Source: Candidatus Marinamargulisbacteria bacterium SCGC AG-343-D04 | Lineage (GTDB): Bacteria > Margulisbacteria > Marinamargulisbacteria > GCA-2716485 > GCA-002719695 | DNA: 60,313 bases | Assembly: GCA_003265885.1 (NCBI GenBank) | Contig: QFBQ01000005.1 | Span: 1-60,313, forward strand | Direction of reading: 5' to 3' | In this document: positions 25,830 to 33,178 of the stretch, piece by piece | Position numbering within the stretch: position 1 is the first letter of the stretch | How the letters are laid out: each line of letters opens with the position of its first letter | The notes under the pieces: model-generated | Database searches by the model: none | What the model was told of the DNA's origin: nothing | What the model saw: the letters and a program-made list of their open reading frames with translations, nothing else | Position numbers and translations under genes: made by a program

Positions 25830-25928
25830 CTGAAATTAAAAGATGTGGCGGTAACGCAGTAGTCTAAGGCATTAGAGTTGGATCCTAAAAATTTGAAGTT
25901 GAAAAGTTTAATTGAGAGATTGAACTAG
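25830..25928 (+). pseudogene. Degenerate copy of the barrel/TPR gene end
   Basis: These 99 bases align without gaps to the last 99 bases of the second barrel/TPR gene (23669-23767). They encode LKLKDVAVTQ, then a TAG stop where the intact copy has TGG (Trp), then SKALELDPKNLKLKSLIERL. Several other substitutions are present, so this duplication is older than the nearly perfect 141-bp repeat. Confidence 0.9.
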
Positions 25929-26005
25929 TTTATTTTTTTAAGTGTCCTGTTTTTAAGGGGGAGAATGTTTGCTATGTAATGTTTTTTAGTTTATTTTCAC
26001 TTTAT

Positions 26006-26034
26006 TTGACCTATATTTTATTTTTTTGTATTAT
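26006..26034 (+). promoter_or_regulatory. Sigma-70-type promoter of the F-box gene
   Basis: TTGACC (26006-26011), a 17-base spacer, then TATTAT (26029-26034). The expected transcript start leaves a leader of under 20 bases, with no Shine-Dalgarno sequence before the ATG at 26060. Confidence 0.55.
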
Positions 26035-26059
26035 TTTACTCTATAAATATTGAATCTGT

Positions 26060-26725
26060 ATGAAAAAAAGATTGTCTTGTTCTAATTATAAGCATGTAGG
26101 TTTTGCGAATTTGCCTTCAGATGTGCTTAATTATCTTTCTCAACGTTATTTAACAGTAAATGATTTGATTAAATGTTCACAGGTATGTAAAGGGTGGTAT
26201 CATGCTTTAAAATCTATACGATTTTTAGGGGGGAGATTTAGTAAGATTTGTCAATTTGAAGCTTTTCTTAATAAGAATAATTTGACTATGCTAGATCCTT
26301 CTTTTAAATATAGTGTGTTGTCTGAACTTCCAATTAGAGTTTCTTTTGTTTTACCAGATTATGAGTATATTTCTAAAAAGAAAACAGAGGTTTTTAATGG
26401 TTCGCCAAAATATTCTTTTCGTATATCAAGTAAAGAAATTTCTAATGGTATCGCACATGTTAGTGGATTTTATTGTAAAAAAGGTAATAGAGATGTTTAT
26501 TATGGAGTTTTTAAAAAAGAGATTGAACGAAATGGAATACCTATTACTTTGACATGGCGAAATACGTATCTTGAATATGATACGTCTAAGAAGGAAGCAT
26601 CGTTTGATAATAGACTTATGTTTGATTTTTCAGTGATGGATAGAGAAACTATGTTTACAAGGACTTATAAAAAAGTATATGCAGATGTTGATGGGAAAAA
26701 TAGAAAAGGTTATAACTACTATTAG
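26060..26725 (+). CDS. F-box domain protein, probable eukaryote-directed effector
   Basis: 221 residues. Residues 14-55 are a clear F-box: FANLPSDVLNYLSQRYLTV then DLIKCSQVCKGWYHALKS, with the LP, L..YL, DL and VCK.W positions of the family. In eukaryotes F-box proteins dock on Skp1 of SCF ubiquitin ligases and present substrates, and bacterial examples (such as Legionella and Agrobacterium effectors) act inside host cells. Residues 60-221 have alternating strand-like segments and no recognised substrate domain. There is no signal peptide. The gene has its own promoter and no ribosome site, and lies beside the LRR gene and recombinase remnants, consistent with horizontal acquisition. Confidence 0.82.
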   Translation: MKKRLSCSNYKHVGFANLPSDVLNYLSQRYLTVNDLIKCSQVCKGWYHALKSIRFLGGRFSKICQFEAFLNKNNLTMLDPSFKYSVLSELPIRVSFVLPDYEYISKKKTEVFNGSPKYSFRISSKEISNGIAHVSGFYCKKGNRDVYYGVFKKEIERNGIPITLTWRNTYLEYDTSKKEASFDNRLMFDFSVMDRETMFTRTYKKVYADVDGKNRKGYNYY

Positions 26726-26753
26726 AGAGAGTCTTAAATTAATTTTTTCTTTA

Positions 26754-27818
26754 TTACTGTACTTTTTCTTCAAAACTATAAGAGTTAAAAATCTCTAAGG
26801 TTTTGGATTCGTACGCATAATCTCTGTTTGTAATAAAGTCATCAATGATCCAGTAGTTAGATAAGCTTTGTTCAATGGGGGGGGTGTATATGATTTCAAG
26901 AAAAGAGGGGAAGGCGTTGTACCACATTAGGGTGATAGATTTGCTTTTAGATACGGTGTTTTGTAAGATAAGCGCGAGTTGGTAACTGGTAGATTCGATA
27001 TCTATATTTTTGTTTAATAGTGGGATGATGGCAATGACACTGTTGTTATATTTCATTAAATTAATATGTTTTACTTGAAGCCCATTTTCTTCAATGCTAA
27101 TGAGTTGTGTGATCATTTTTTCTTGAATAGTGGATAATGGAATTTGTCGCCATTTTTTTTGATAAAAGGATTTAATAATGCCTTTTTCAAATTTTTTGTA
27201 GGGAATCTTGGCTGATAGGTTATCTTTTTTGTGTTCAGGGAGGAGCTCTGTTTCATATAATCCGAGTTGATGTGAAAAAAGATGTAATGTCTTGCTGATT
27301 CCGGAAATGGATATACTAGAGCTATGTGTGGTCTTTCTGTTGTTTTGTATCCAAAAATGAAAGGGTTCATTGTTTTTAATAGGGACTTCAGTCGCATTGA
27401 TGGATAGATTTTTAAGCGCGTGAGCGGTCCCCTTTATTTTCCATTGGTTTTTAAGAGGGTCGAAGATAATATCTTCAATAGAATAGAGAGGGGGGGTTTT
27501 GGGCGTGGATTGTGGAAAAAAATCAATGTGTTTGGTGATGCTTGTGCTTTCGTTCTCTTTGTTGCTAGCGATTAGAGTAAATGTGTTTTTTTGATGTGGG
27601 TTAAGCTTTGCTTTAATGTAAAATCTGTTTTTATGTAGGGGAATGGATTGTCCATTTATAGTGAGTTTTTCTGCATTGCTTACTCTCCCTTTAAATAAAA
27701 TTAACTCTTTTGGGCTTTTGTAATCGTTTATGGGAGAGATTAGTGTAATATTTGGCTGTGCAAAGACTGTAGTGACGCTTACTAAGATAATATATAGAGA
27801 AATATATGCTCGGGTCAT
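26754..27818 (-). CDS. Exported hypothetical protein with Ig-like domain
   Basis: 354 residues with a signal peptide (MTRAYISLYIILVSVTTVFA, then Q). Residues 22-105 look like an Ig-like/glucodextranase-B-type fold (ITLISPINDYKSPKELILFK, LTINGQSIPLHKNRFYIKAK). A second such unit may lie at 110-170 (WKIKGTAHALKNLSINATEV). The remaining 180 residues have no recognised motif. It follows hemW after 11 bases and is the last gene of the rsbV-rsbW-zinc ribbon-hemW run, so cotranscription is likely, but no functional link is obvious. It probably acts in the periplasm or at the surface. Confidence 0.65.
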   Translation of the reverse strand: MTRAYISLYIILVSVTTVFAQPNITLISPINDYKSPKELILFKGRVSNAEKLTINGQSIPLHKNRFYIKAKLNPHQKNTFTLIASNKENESTSITKHIDFFPQSTPKTPPLYSIEDIIFDPLKNQWKIKGTAHALKNLSINATEVPIKNNEPFHFWIQNNRKTTHSSSISISGISKTLHLFSHQLGLYETELLPEHKKDNLSAKIPYKKFEKGIIKSFYQKKWRQIPLSTIQEKMITQLISIEENGLQVKHINLMKYNNSVIAIIPLLNKNIDIESTSYQLALILQNTVSKSKSITLMWYNAFPSFLEIIYTPPIEQSLSNYWIIDDFITNRDYAYESKTLEIFNSYSFEEKVQ

Positions 27819-27829
27819 GATATCTTTTA

Positions 27830-28954
27830 TTATACAAATAATAAGCAGACCTCGTCTAATAGATAAAGCCCTTTTTCTGTAGTTGAGATTGATTTTTCGT
27901 TAATATGAAGCCATTTTTGTTTTTCTGCTACTTCTAGAGCATGTTTAAAGGTGTCTTTAATGGATATTGAATAACGAGTATTAAATTTGTGAATGTTAAT
28001 GCCTTTGGGCATTCTAAGGTTAGCAATAATATTTTCTATGATAAGGTCTTTTTGAGTTAAGAGGGGCTTTTCTTTTTGAAAAAGTGAGGGGGTAGGGTTT
28101 TTAATATACTGTTTTAATGAGGGGGTATTACTGTATTTATATGGAAATATGAGGGAATGTGCTGATGGGCCAATGCCTATGAAGTCTTTAAATGTCCAAT
28201 AGCGTTTGTTGTGGATGCACTCATGATTCTTTTTTGCAAATGAACAGACTTCATAATGAGTGAAGCCTTGTTTTTTTAAAAAAGTCATACACTTATTATA
28301 AAAGTGGTACTCTTTTTCTTGTCCGGCTGATTTTATTTTTTTCTTAAAAAATACGGTGTTGGGTTCAATGCTAAGACAATAGGTGGATAGATGTTGAGGG
28401 GAGAATTCTAAAGCTTGTTTAAGGGAATGCTCAATAGAAGTCCAGTTGCTGTTTGGAAGTCCGTACATTAGATCTATGCTGAGGGTAAAAGGAAATGTTT
28501 TGATTAAATTTAGTGCATGGATACTGGTGTTTACATCATGTCCTCGTCCTAAAAAATGGCACTCTTTTTCATTAAAAGATTGTACTCCTAGGCTTAGGCG
28601 TGTGAATCCAAGTTCTTGTAATGTTTTTAAATAATCCTCTGATATATCTTCAGGGTTGGCTTCTATGCTACATTCTTTTAATGCAGAGGTATCAAATGTG
28701 TCATGAATGGTCTCGAATAGGAGTTGAAGATGCTTTTTCTTAAGAATAGAAGGGGTTCCTCCTCCTAAAAATATAGTGGGGATTTTTATAGGGGGATTTT
28801 TTTTGTATAGGCGTATTTCTTTGCAACAAGCATCGATGAAGTGTTGTTCTAGTTCGGAGTCTACTCCTACTTTGTAAAAATCACAAAAGGGGCATAAAAC
28901 ACTGCAAAACGGAATATGAATATATAGAGATGCTTCTTTGCATGGTACAGACAT
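27830..28954 (-). CDS. hemW: HemW-family radical SAM protein
   Basis: 374 residues. The radical SAM cluster motif is CSVLCPFCDF (CxxxCxxC), followed by FLGGGTPSIL and RLSLGVQSFNEKECHFLGRG, all typical of HemW. HemW resembles the oxygen-independent coproporphyrinogen III oxidase HemN but is a heme chaperone rather than an oxidase. The extended N-terminus of HemN is absent, which favours HemW. The ATG shares one base with the stop of the upstream zinc-ribbon gene (TAATG). Annotations of this family as coproporphyrinogen oxidase are common and usually wrong. Confidence 0.9.
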   Translation of the reverse strand: MSVPCKEASLYIHIPFCSVLCPFCDFYKVGVDSELEQHFIDACCKEIRLYKKNPPIKIPTIFLGGGTPSILKKKHLQLLFETIHDTFDTSALKECSIEANPEDISEDYLKTLQELGFTRLSLGVQSFNEKECHFLGRGHDVNTSIHALNLIKTFPFTLSIDLMYGLPNSNWTSIEHSLKQALEFSPQHLSTYCLSIEPNTVFFKKKIKSAGQEKEYHFYNKCMTFLKKQGFTHYEVCSFAKKNHECIHNKRYWTFKDFIGIGPSAHSLIFPYKYSNTPSLKQYIKNPTPSLFQKEKPLLTQKDLIIENIIANLRMPKGINIHKFNTRYSISIKDTFKHALEVAEKQKWLHINEKSISTTEKGLYLLDEVCLLFV

Positions 28955-29223
28955 TACATTTCTAATGTGTTACGGCATTTTGGACAGGTGGATATTTTTT
29001 TCTTGCTAGTATATCCACATTTTGGGCAAAATGATCTATTTTTTGGGTTGCTTTGAAGAAGCTTAGGTCTTATGGCAAGGTATATCATGGGTCCAATAGG
29101 GAAAAAGAAGGCTACAAGGGATGCAATGACGATGGATTTATATATAGCCTTCGATTTATTTACTTCATAAAATACATATACTCCGACGAGTATGGGGATG
29201 AGTGTAAATAATAATCTAAACAT
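28954..29223 (-). CDS. Small membrane protein with C-terminal zinc ribbon
   Basis: 89 residues. Two membrane spans (about 2-18 and 30-52, the second IVIASLVAFFFPIGPMIYLA) are followed by a four-Cys zinc ribbon, CPKCGYTSKKKISTCPKC. It belongs to the loose group of bacterial two-span zinc-ribbon proteins with no settled function. It lies 12 bases after the rsbW-like gene and is coupled to hemW by a TAATG overlap. Confidence 0.7.
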   Translation of the reverse strand: MFRLLFTLIPILVGVYVFYEVNKSKAIYKSIVIASLVAFFFPIGPMIYLAIRPKLLQSNPKNRSFCPKCGYTSKKKISTCPKCRNTLEM

Positions 29224-29235
29224 AATGGGAGTAAA

Positions 29236-29679
29236 TTAATGTGATAGTGAAGGGGATGTTTTTGCCATTTGAATGGTAGTCCCTTTACCAATTTCAGATT
29301 GAAAGTTGGTGTTGTCCATCAGATTTTCAATAAATGTTAGACCTAGCCCTAAACCGAGTTTTTCTTTTGATTTTTCTTTTTGTTCTGGGGACCCTAATAC
29401 GGAAATATCAAATCCCATACCATAGTCTTTTACAACTATATCTAAGTTATCATTAGTGATACTTATTTTGATATCAATGATTTCGTTTTCTGTTGGGGTG
29501 TGTTCATAGGCATGTTGAATAACATTGGTGCAGGCTTCAGAAATGGATACTTTGATATCTTCAATTTCATCGATACTAAAATTCATTCGTGACGCAACTC
29601 CTGACACTGCTAAACGAGCAACTCCTACATATTCAGGTAGGCAAGGAATAGTTAATAGAACTTCATTTTTTTTAATCAT
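29236..29679 (-). CDS. rsbW: RsbW/SpoIIAB-type anti-sigma factor kinase
   Basis: 147 residues with a GHKL ATPase fold. The N-box is ISEACTNVIQHAYEH and the G boxes are VVKDYGMGFDI and LGLGLTFIENLMD. Such proteins bind and inhibit a sigma factor or another target, and phosphorylate the partner STAS protein. The ATG overlaps the stop of the STAS gene by four bases, the classic rsbV-rsbW arrangement. No sigma factor gene follows, so the target must be encoded elsewhere or not be a sigma factor. The symbol is by family; the substrate is unproven. Confidence 0.88.
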   Translation of the reverse strand: MIKKNEVLLTIPCLPEYVGVARLAVSGVASRMNFSIDEIEDIKVSISEACTNVIQHAYEHTPTENEIIDIKISITNDNLDIVVKDYGMGFDISVLGSPEQKEKSKEKLGLGLGLTFIENLMDNTNFQSEIGKGTTIQMAKTSPSLSH

Positions 29680-30047
29680 TGTTGATCTCCAATTTTTTCT
29701 ATTGCTTGTTCTTCGTTTTCAAATAAGGAGATATTTTTTGTTAGTAATCCTGATACTTCAAATATTTTGTTAATCTGTGGTTTAGTGCAAATAACATAGA
29801 CATGACCATTTTTTTGTTGAATCTCTTGTGCGGCATGGGCAATGGTTCCTAGTCCAGTGGAATCTATGTATTGAATATGTGTTAAATTAAGAATAAAACT
29901 AGCTGTTTCCTTTTCAGTTGTTTTAGAAAATGCTTTTCTTAGGTCTCCACATGTATAAATATCAATTTCACCATGGACATTTATTGTGGGTATGGAGTGT
30001 TTCTCTTCTATATCTACTGAAAATTCTGTAATCATTTTTTCCTCCAA
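29676..30047 (-). CDS. rsbV: RsbV/SpoIIAA-type STAS anti-anti-sigma factor
   Basis: 123 residues with a single STAS domain. The phosphorylatable Ser lies in the conserved IQYIDSTGLGTIAHAAQEI. Unphosphorylated, such proteins sequester the RsbW-type kinase and free its target. A strong ribosome site (GGAGG) precedes the ATG, and a near-consensus promoter is at 30077-30105, so this gene starts its own transcript after the methyltransferase gene. Confidence 0.9.
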   Translation of the reverse strand: MEEKMITEFSVDIEEKHSIPTINVHGEIDIYTCGDLRKAFSKTTEKETASFILNLTHIQYIDSTGLGTIAHAAQEIQQKNGHVYVICTKPQINKIFEVSGLLTKNISLFENEEQAIEKIGDQQ

Positions 30048-30076
30048 GTCATGTAAAGCAATACGAAACTACTTTA

Positions 30077-30105
30077 ATTATATACGATATGAAAATCATG
30101 TTCAA
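30077..30105 (-). promoter_or_regulatory. Sigma-70-type promoter of rsbV-rsbW
   Basis: On the minus strand TTGAAC (30105-30100), a 17-base spacer and a perfect TATAAT (30082-30077), about 30 bases upstream of the rsbV start. Confidence 0.65.
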
Positions 30106-30123
30106 ATAAAAAATAATGGGGCT

Positions 30124-30732
30124 TTATTTTACGAGGATACATGTGAAGTCGTTTGGTAGATAATTTTCTATGATAGTCACTTTTTTGACATGTTTTTCGA
30201 AGTGATTTTTGATTGATTCTGGATTTCTATACACAAATGGCGTGCTCTGGTCTCTCTTTTTTACTTTATGTGACAGCATATTGAACCTTACTTCGAAACG
30301 AGCACACTCTATCATTTTATGAATGGTTGTAAATACGCTTTCATCGTGATTTTTTAGTCGTATGTTAAAGACACCAGAGGCTATGAGGCAATCAAATGTA
30401 TTGTTTTTAGATATGATATCAAGATCTAGACATGAAAAATGTCCGTCGGGGTAAGCGTTTTGTGCAGATATAATCATTTTTGAACTTATATCTATGCCCC
30501 TATATTTTATAGGTATTTTTTTGTTTTTGATGTAGTGATATAGATCCCCCAACCCACATCCGACATCACAGAGTGTTTGGTAGTGTGCGGGAAGTGATTG
30601 CATTAAAATATCGAAGCGAATATGTTGAGACTCCCTGTTAATCCACTGAAGAGAGTGTATGGTTGGGCCATAATGTGAAATATTGCGGTTGTAATGCTGA
30701 GAGAGTTCGTCTATGGTTTTCTCATGTCTCAT
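30124..30732 (-). CDS. Class I SAM-dependent methyltransferase
   Basis: 202 residues. Motif I is LCDVGCGLGDLYHYI, the post-I acidic loop is YRGIDISSKMI, and motif II is FDCLIASGVFNIR, the pattern of Rossmann-type SAM methyltransferases. The substrate cannot be read from sequence; small-molecule methyltransferases of the UbiE/Trans-aconitate kind look similar. The ATG overlaps the asd stop by four bases, making it the end of the HU-to-asd run. Confidence 0.8.
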   Translation of the reverse strand: MRHEKTIDELSQHYNRNISHYGPTIHSLQWINRESQHIRFDILMQSLPAHYQTLCDVGCGLGDLYHYIKNKKIPIKYRGIDISSKMIISAQNAYPDGHFSCLDLDIISKNNTFDCLIASGVFNIRLKNHDESVFTTIHKMIECARFEVRFNMLSHKVKKRDQSTPFVYRNPESIKNHFEKHVKKVTIIENYLPNDFTCILVK

Positions 30733-31742
30733 TTTGATGGATTGGCAATCATATATTCTGCAATTTGTACTGCATTTAATGCGGCCCCTTTGCGAAGATT
30801 ATCTGCTACAATCCAACAGTCTATGCTGTTTTTTTGAGAAATATCTTTTCTAATTCTGCCTACATAGACATCATCTTTTCCTGAACTGTCTCGTGCCGTG
30901 GGAAATGTGCTTTTTTGAGGGTCATCTAATACTGTGACTCCAGGAAAAGTGGACAAAATGTCTCGGACTTTTTTTGTGGAGAGTTCTTTTTCTGTTTGGA
31001 TATTAACAGATTCGCAATGTGAAATAAAGACAGGGACTCGTACTGCAGTTGCGGTTATATTTATCTCTGATTCTAAAATTTTATTGGTTTCATTAATCAT
31101 TTTCATTTCTTCTTTGGTGTAACCATTGTCTACAAAGTTATCAATTTGAGGAATGACATTGAATGGAATCGGTTTTACAAATTCTTTAGGTTCTGAATCT
31201 TCTCCTTTTAATAAATATCGTGAGTGGTTCTCTAATTCTAAGATAGCGTCTTTACCGGCACCAGAAACAGATTGATAGGTTGAAATAACAAGTCGTTTGA
31301 TAGTTGCTGCATCGTGTATAGGTTTTAAGGCCATGACCAATTGAGCTGTAGAACAGTTTGGGTTTGCAATAATTCCTTTATGGTTCTTAATGGCATGACC
31401 ATTAACTTCAGGAACAATTAAGGGAATATCATCCTGCATTCTAAAAAAAGACGTGTTATCAATGGCAATAGCACCTGACTTTGCTGCAATTGGGGCAAAT
31501 TTTTCTGAAATGGATGAACCTGCGGAGAATAAAGCAAAATCAATATCCTTGAAGGAGTTTTCCTCTAATACCTTTACTTTTACAGCTTTCTCATTAAAAG
31601 AAATAACTTGTCCAGCGGATCTTTTTGATGCTAATAATGTTAATGATTGAATTGGAAAATTTCTTTGTTCAAGAATATTTATAATTTCTTTTCCTACAAC
31701 ACCTGTAGCCCCGACAATTGCAACATTATATTTTTTACTCAC
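30729..31742 (-). CDS. asd: Aspartate-semialdehyde dehydrogenase
   Basis: 337 residues. It makes aspartate semialdehyde from aspartyl phosphate with NADPH, the branch point to lysine/diaminopimelate, threonine and methionine. The N-terminal nucleotide site is VAIVGATGVVGKEIINIL, the catalytic Cys lies in IANPNCSTAQLVMALKPI, and the substrate loop is SVSGAGKDAILEL. It lies directly downstream of dapB, the next pathway step but one, which supports a diaminopimelate role and a peptidoglycan wall. Confidence 0.95.
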   Translation of the reverse strand: MSKKYNVAIVGATGVVGKEIINILEQRNFPIQSLTLLASKRSAGQVISFNEKAVKVKVLEENSFKDIDFALFSAGSSISEKFAPIAAKSGAIAIDNTSFFRMQDDIPLIVPEVNGHAIKNHKGIIANPNCSTAQLVMALKPIHDAATIKRLVISTYQSVSGAGKDAILELENHSRYLLKGEDSEPKEFVKPIPFNVIPQIDNFVDNGYTKEEMKMINETNKILESEINITATAVRVPVFISHCESVNIQTEKELSTKKVRDILSTFPGVTVLDDPQKSTFPTARDSSGKDDVYVGRIRKDISQKNSIDCWIVADNLRKGAALNAVQIAEYMIANPSK

Positions 31743-31810
31743 GAATATACTCCTTTATTTACTGTGCAGGGATTATATCAAATATTTCGTTGTAGGGATA
31801 GAATTTCTGT

Positions 31811-32554
31811 TTATTCAAGTTTAAGTATGTTTTCTAATCCGTAGGTAAGTCCAGGACGAGATGTGCAGGCTTTAATGGCTAATAATAAGCCTGGCATAAA
31901 GGCTTCTCTAGAGATTGTGTCATGTCTTATGCTTAGGGATTGCCCTTGCGTACCAAAAATAACTTCTTGATTAGCGACTACTCCAGGAATACGTATGGCA
32001 TGGATTGGAATGTTTTTTTCTGTTGCGCCTCGTGCTCCAGAGCGTAATTCGTCTTCGTTTAGCGGGGGATTGTTTATTGTTGGGGCTTCCTCATGAATGA
32101 GTTGTGCTGTTTTTAATGCTGTTCCTGATGGAGCATCGGCTTTTTTATCGTGATGGTATTCGATGATTTCGCATCGGTCCATAAATGAAGCTGCTTTTTT
32201 GGCGAAGTGCATCATTAGGATGGCGCTAATTGCAAAATTAGGACAAATAATCAGTGCTTTGTTATTTTTTTGAGCTATTTTCTCTAGTTCTGAATACTGA
32301 TCATCAGTTAAGCCAGTGGTTCCCACTACGGCATGACAGTTATTATTTAAAATAATGTTTATATTATCATAGACACATGACGGATGAGTAAGATCGACAA
32401 CGATGTCTGTATTGGATTCTTGAATGACTTTTTCTAAGTTGTCGTCTTTGTCTGCGCAGCCTGACAGAGTTAATGTGGGGTCGTTTTGGATGGCCTCTTT
32501 TGCAGCTTGTCCCATTTTTCCCTTTGATCCATTAATGACGATGTTATGATTCAT
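31811..32554 (-). CDS. dapB: 4-hydroxy-tetrahydrodipicolinate reductase
   Basis: 247 residues. DapB reduces the DapA product in diaminopimelate/lysine synthesis. The nucleotide-binding loop is INGSKGKMGQA, and the signature EYHHDKKADAPSGTALKTA contains the catalytic His-His and Lys. Its start overlaps tmk by 11 bases, so it is coupled to that gene. Asd follows after 68 bases. Confidence 0.96.
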   Translation of the reverse strand: MNHNIVINGSKGKMGQAAKEAIQNDPTLTLSGCADKDDNLEKVIQESNTDIVVDLTHPSCVYDNINIILNNNCHAVVGTTGLTDDQYSELEKIAQKNNKALIICPNFAISAILMMHFAKKAASFMDRCEIIEYHHDKKADAPSGTALKTAQLIHEEAPTINNPPLNEDELRSGARGATEKNIPIHAIRIPGVVANQEVIFGTQGQSLSIRHDTISREAFMPGLLLAIKACTSRPGLTYGLENILKLE

Positions 32555-33170
32555 GATACCCTTTTTTGTGTAACGCTTCTTCTAGCAATGATATGGTTTT
32601 GTTGAATACGTTGTCAATGGAGTCTTCGGTACTAATGATGTTAAATCTATCTGAATGTTTCTTTGCTAATGTATGGTACATGTCTTGAATGCGTTGATGA
32701 AAGGCTGTGTTTTCATCTTCAAAACGGTCAAGTTTTGCGCGCGCTTTTGCTCTACTTAAACCTGTTTCAATTCTGCAATCAAAAAGAAGTGTGATGTCTG
32801 GATCTATGGTAACTAAATTGTTTAAGCTATAGATTAATGTTTTATCACCTTGTCTTCCGGCATATTGATAGGCTAGAGTTGAATCTTTGAATCGGTCACA
32901 TAAAACTATTTTTTTTTCGCTTAAGGCTGGCTTGATGATGCTTTCTACATGTTCACAGCGATCTGCAATGAATAATAAAAGCTCTGAGTAGCGATGATGA
33001 AAGGTTGTTTCTGGATTTAGGAGCCAATTTCGAATGGTTTTTCCTAAATCTGTTCCGCCGGGTTCTTTAGTGACAAGGATAGGGTAACCTTTTTTAGTTA
33101 GAAATTCTTCGCACTTTTTAAGTTGTGTAGATTTTCCAGAACCTTCAATACCTTCAAATGTAATAAACAT
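32544..33170 (-). CDS. tmk: Thymidylate kinase
   Basis: 208 residues. It phosphorylates dTMP to dTDP. The P-loop is FEGIEGSGKSTQ, followed by TKEPGGTDLGKTIR and the DRF motif in CDRFKDSTLAYQYAGR. The LID region SRAKARAKLDRFE has several basic residues. It lies 8 bases after the SpoIIIAA-like gene and overlaps dapB. Confidence 0.96.
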   Translation of the reverse strand: MFITFEGIEGSGKSTQLKKCEEFLTKKGYPILVTKEPGGTDLGKTIRNWLLNPETTFHHRYSELLLFIADRCEHVESIIKPALSEKKIVLCDRFKDSTLAYQYAGRQGDKTLIYSLNNLVTIDPDITLLFDCRIETGLSRAKARAKLDRFEDENTAFHQRIQDMYHTLAKKHSDRFNIISTEDSIDNVFNKTISLLEEALHKKGYHES

Positions 33171-33178
33171 AGAAACTA

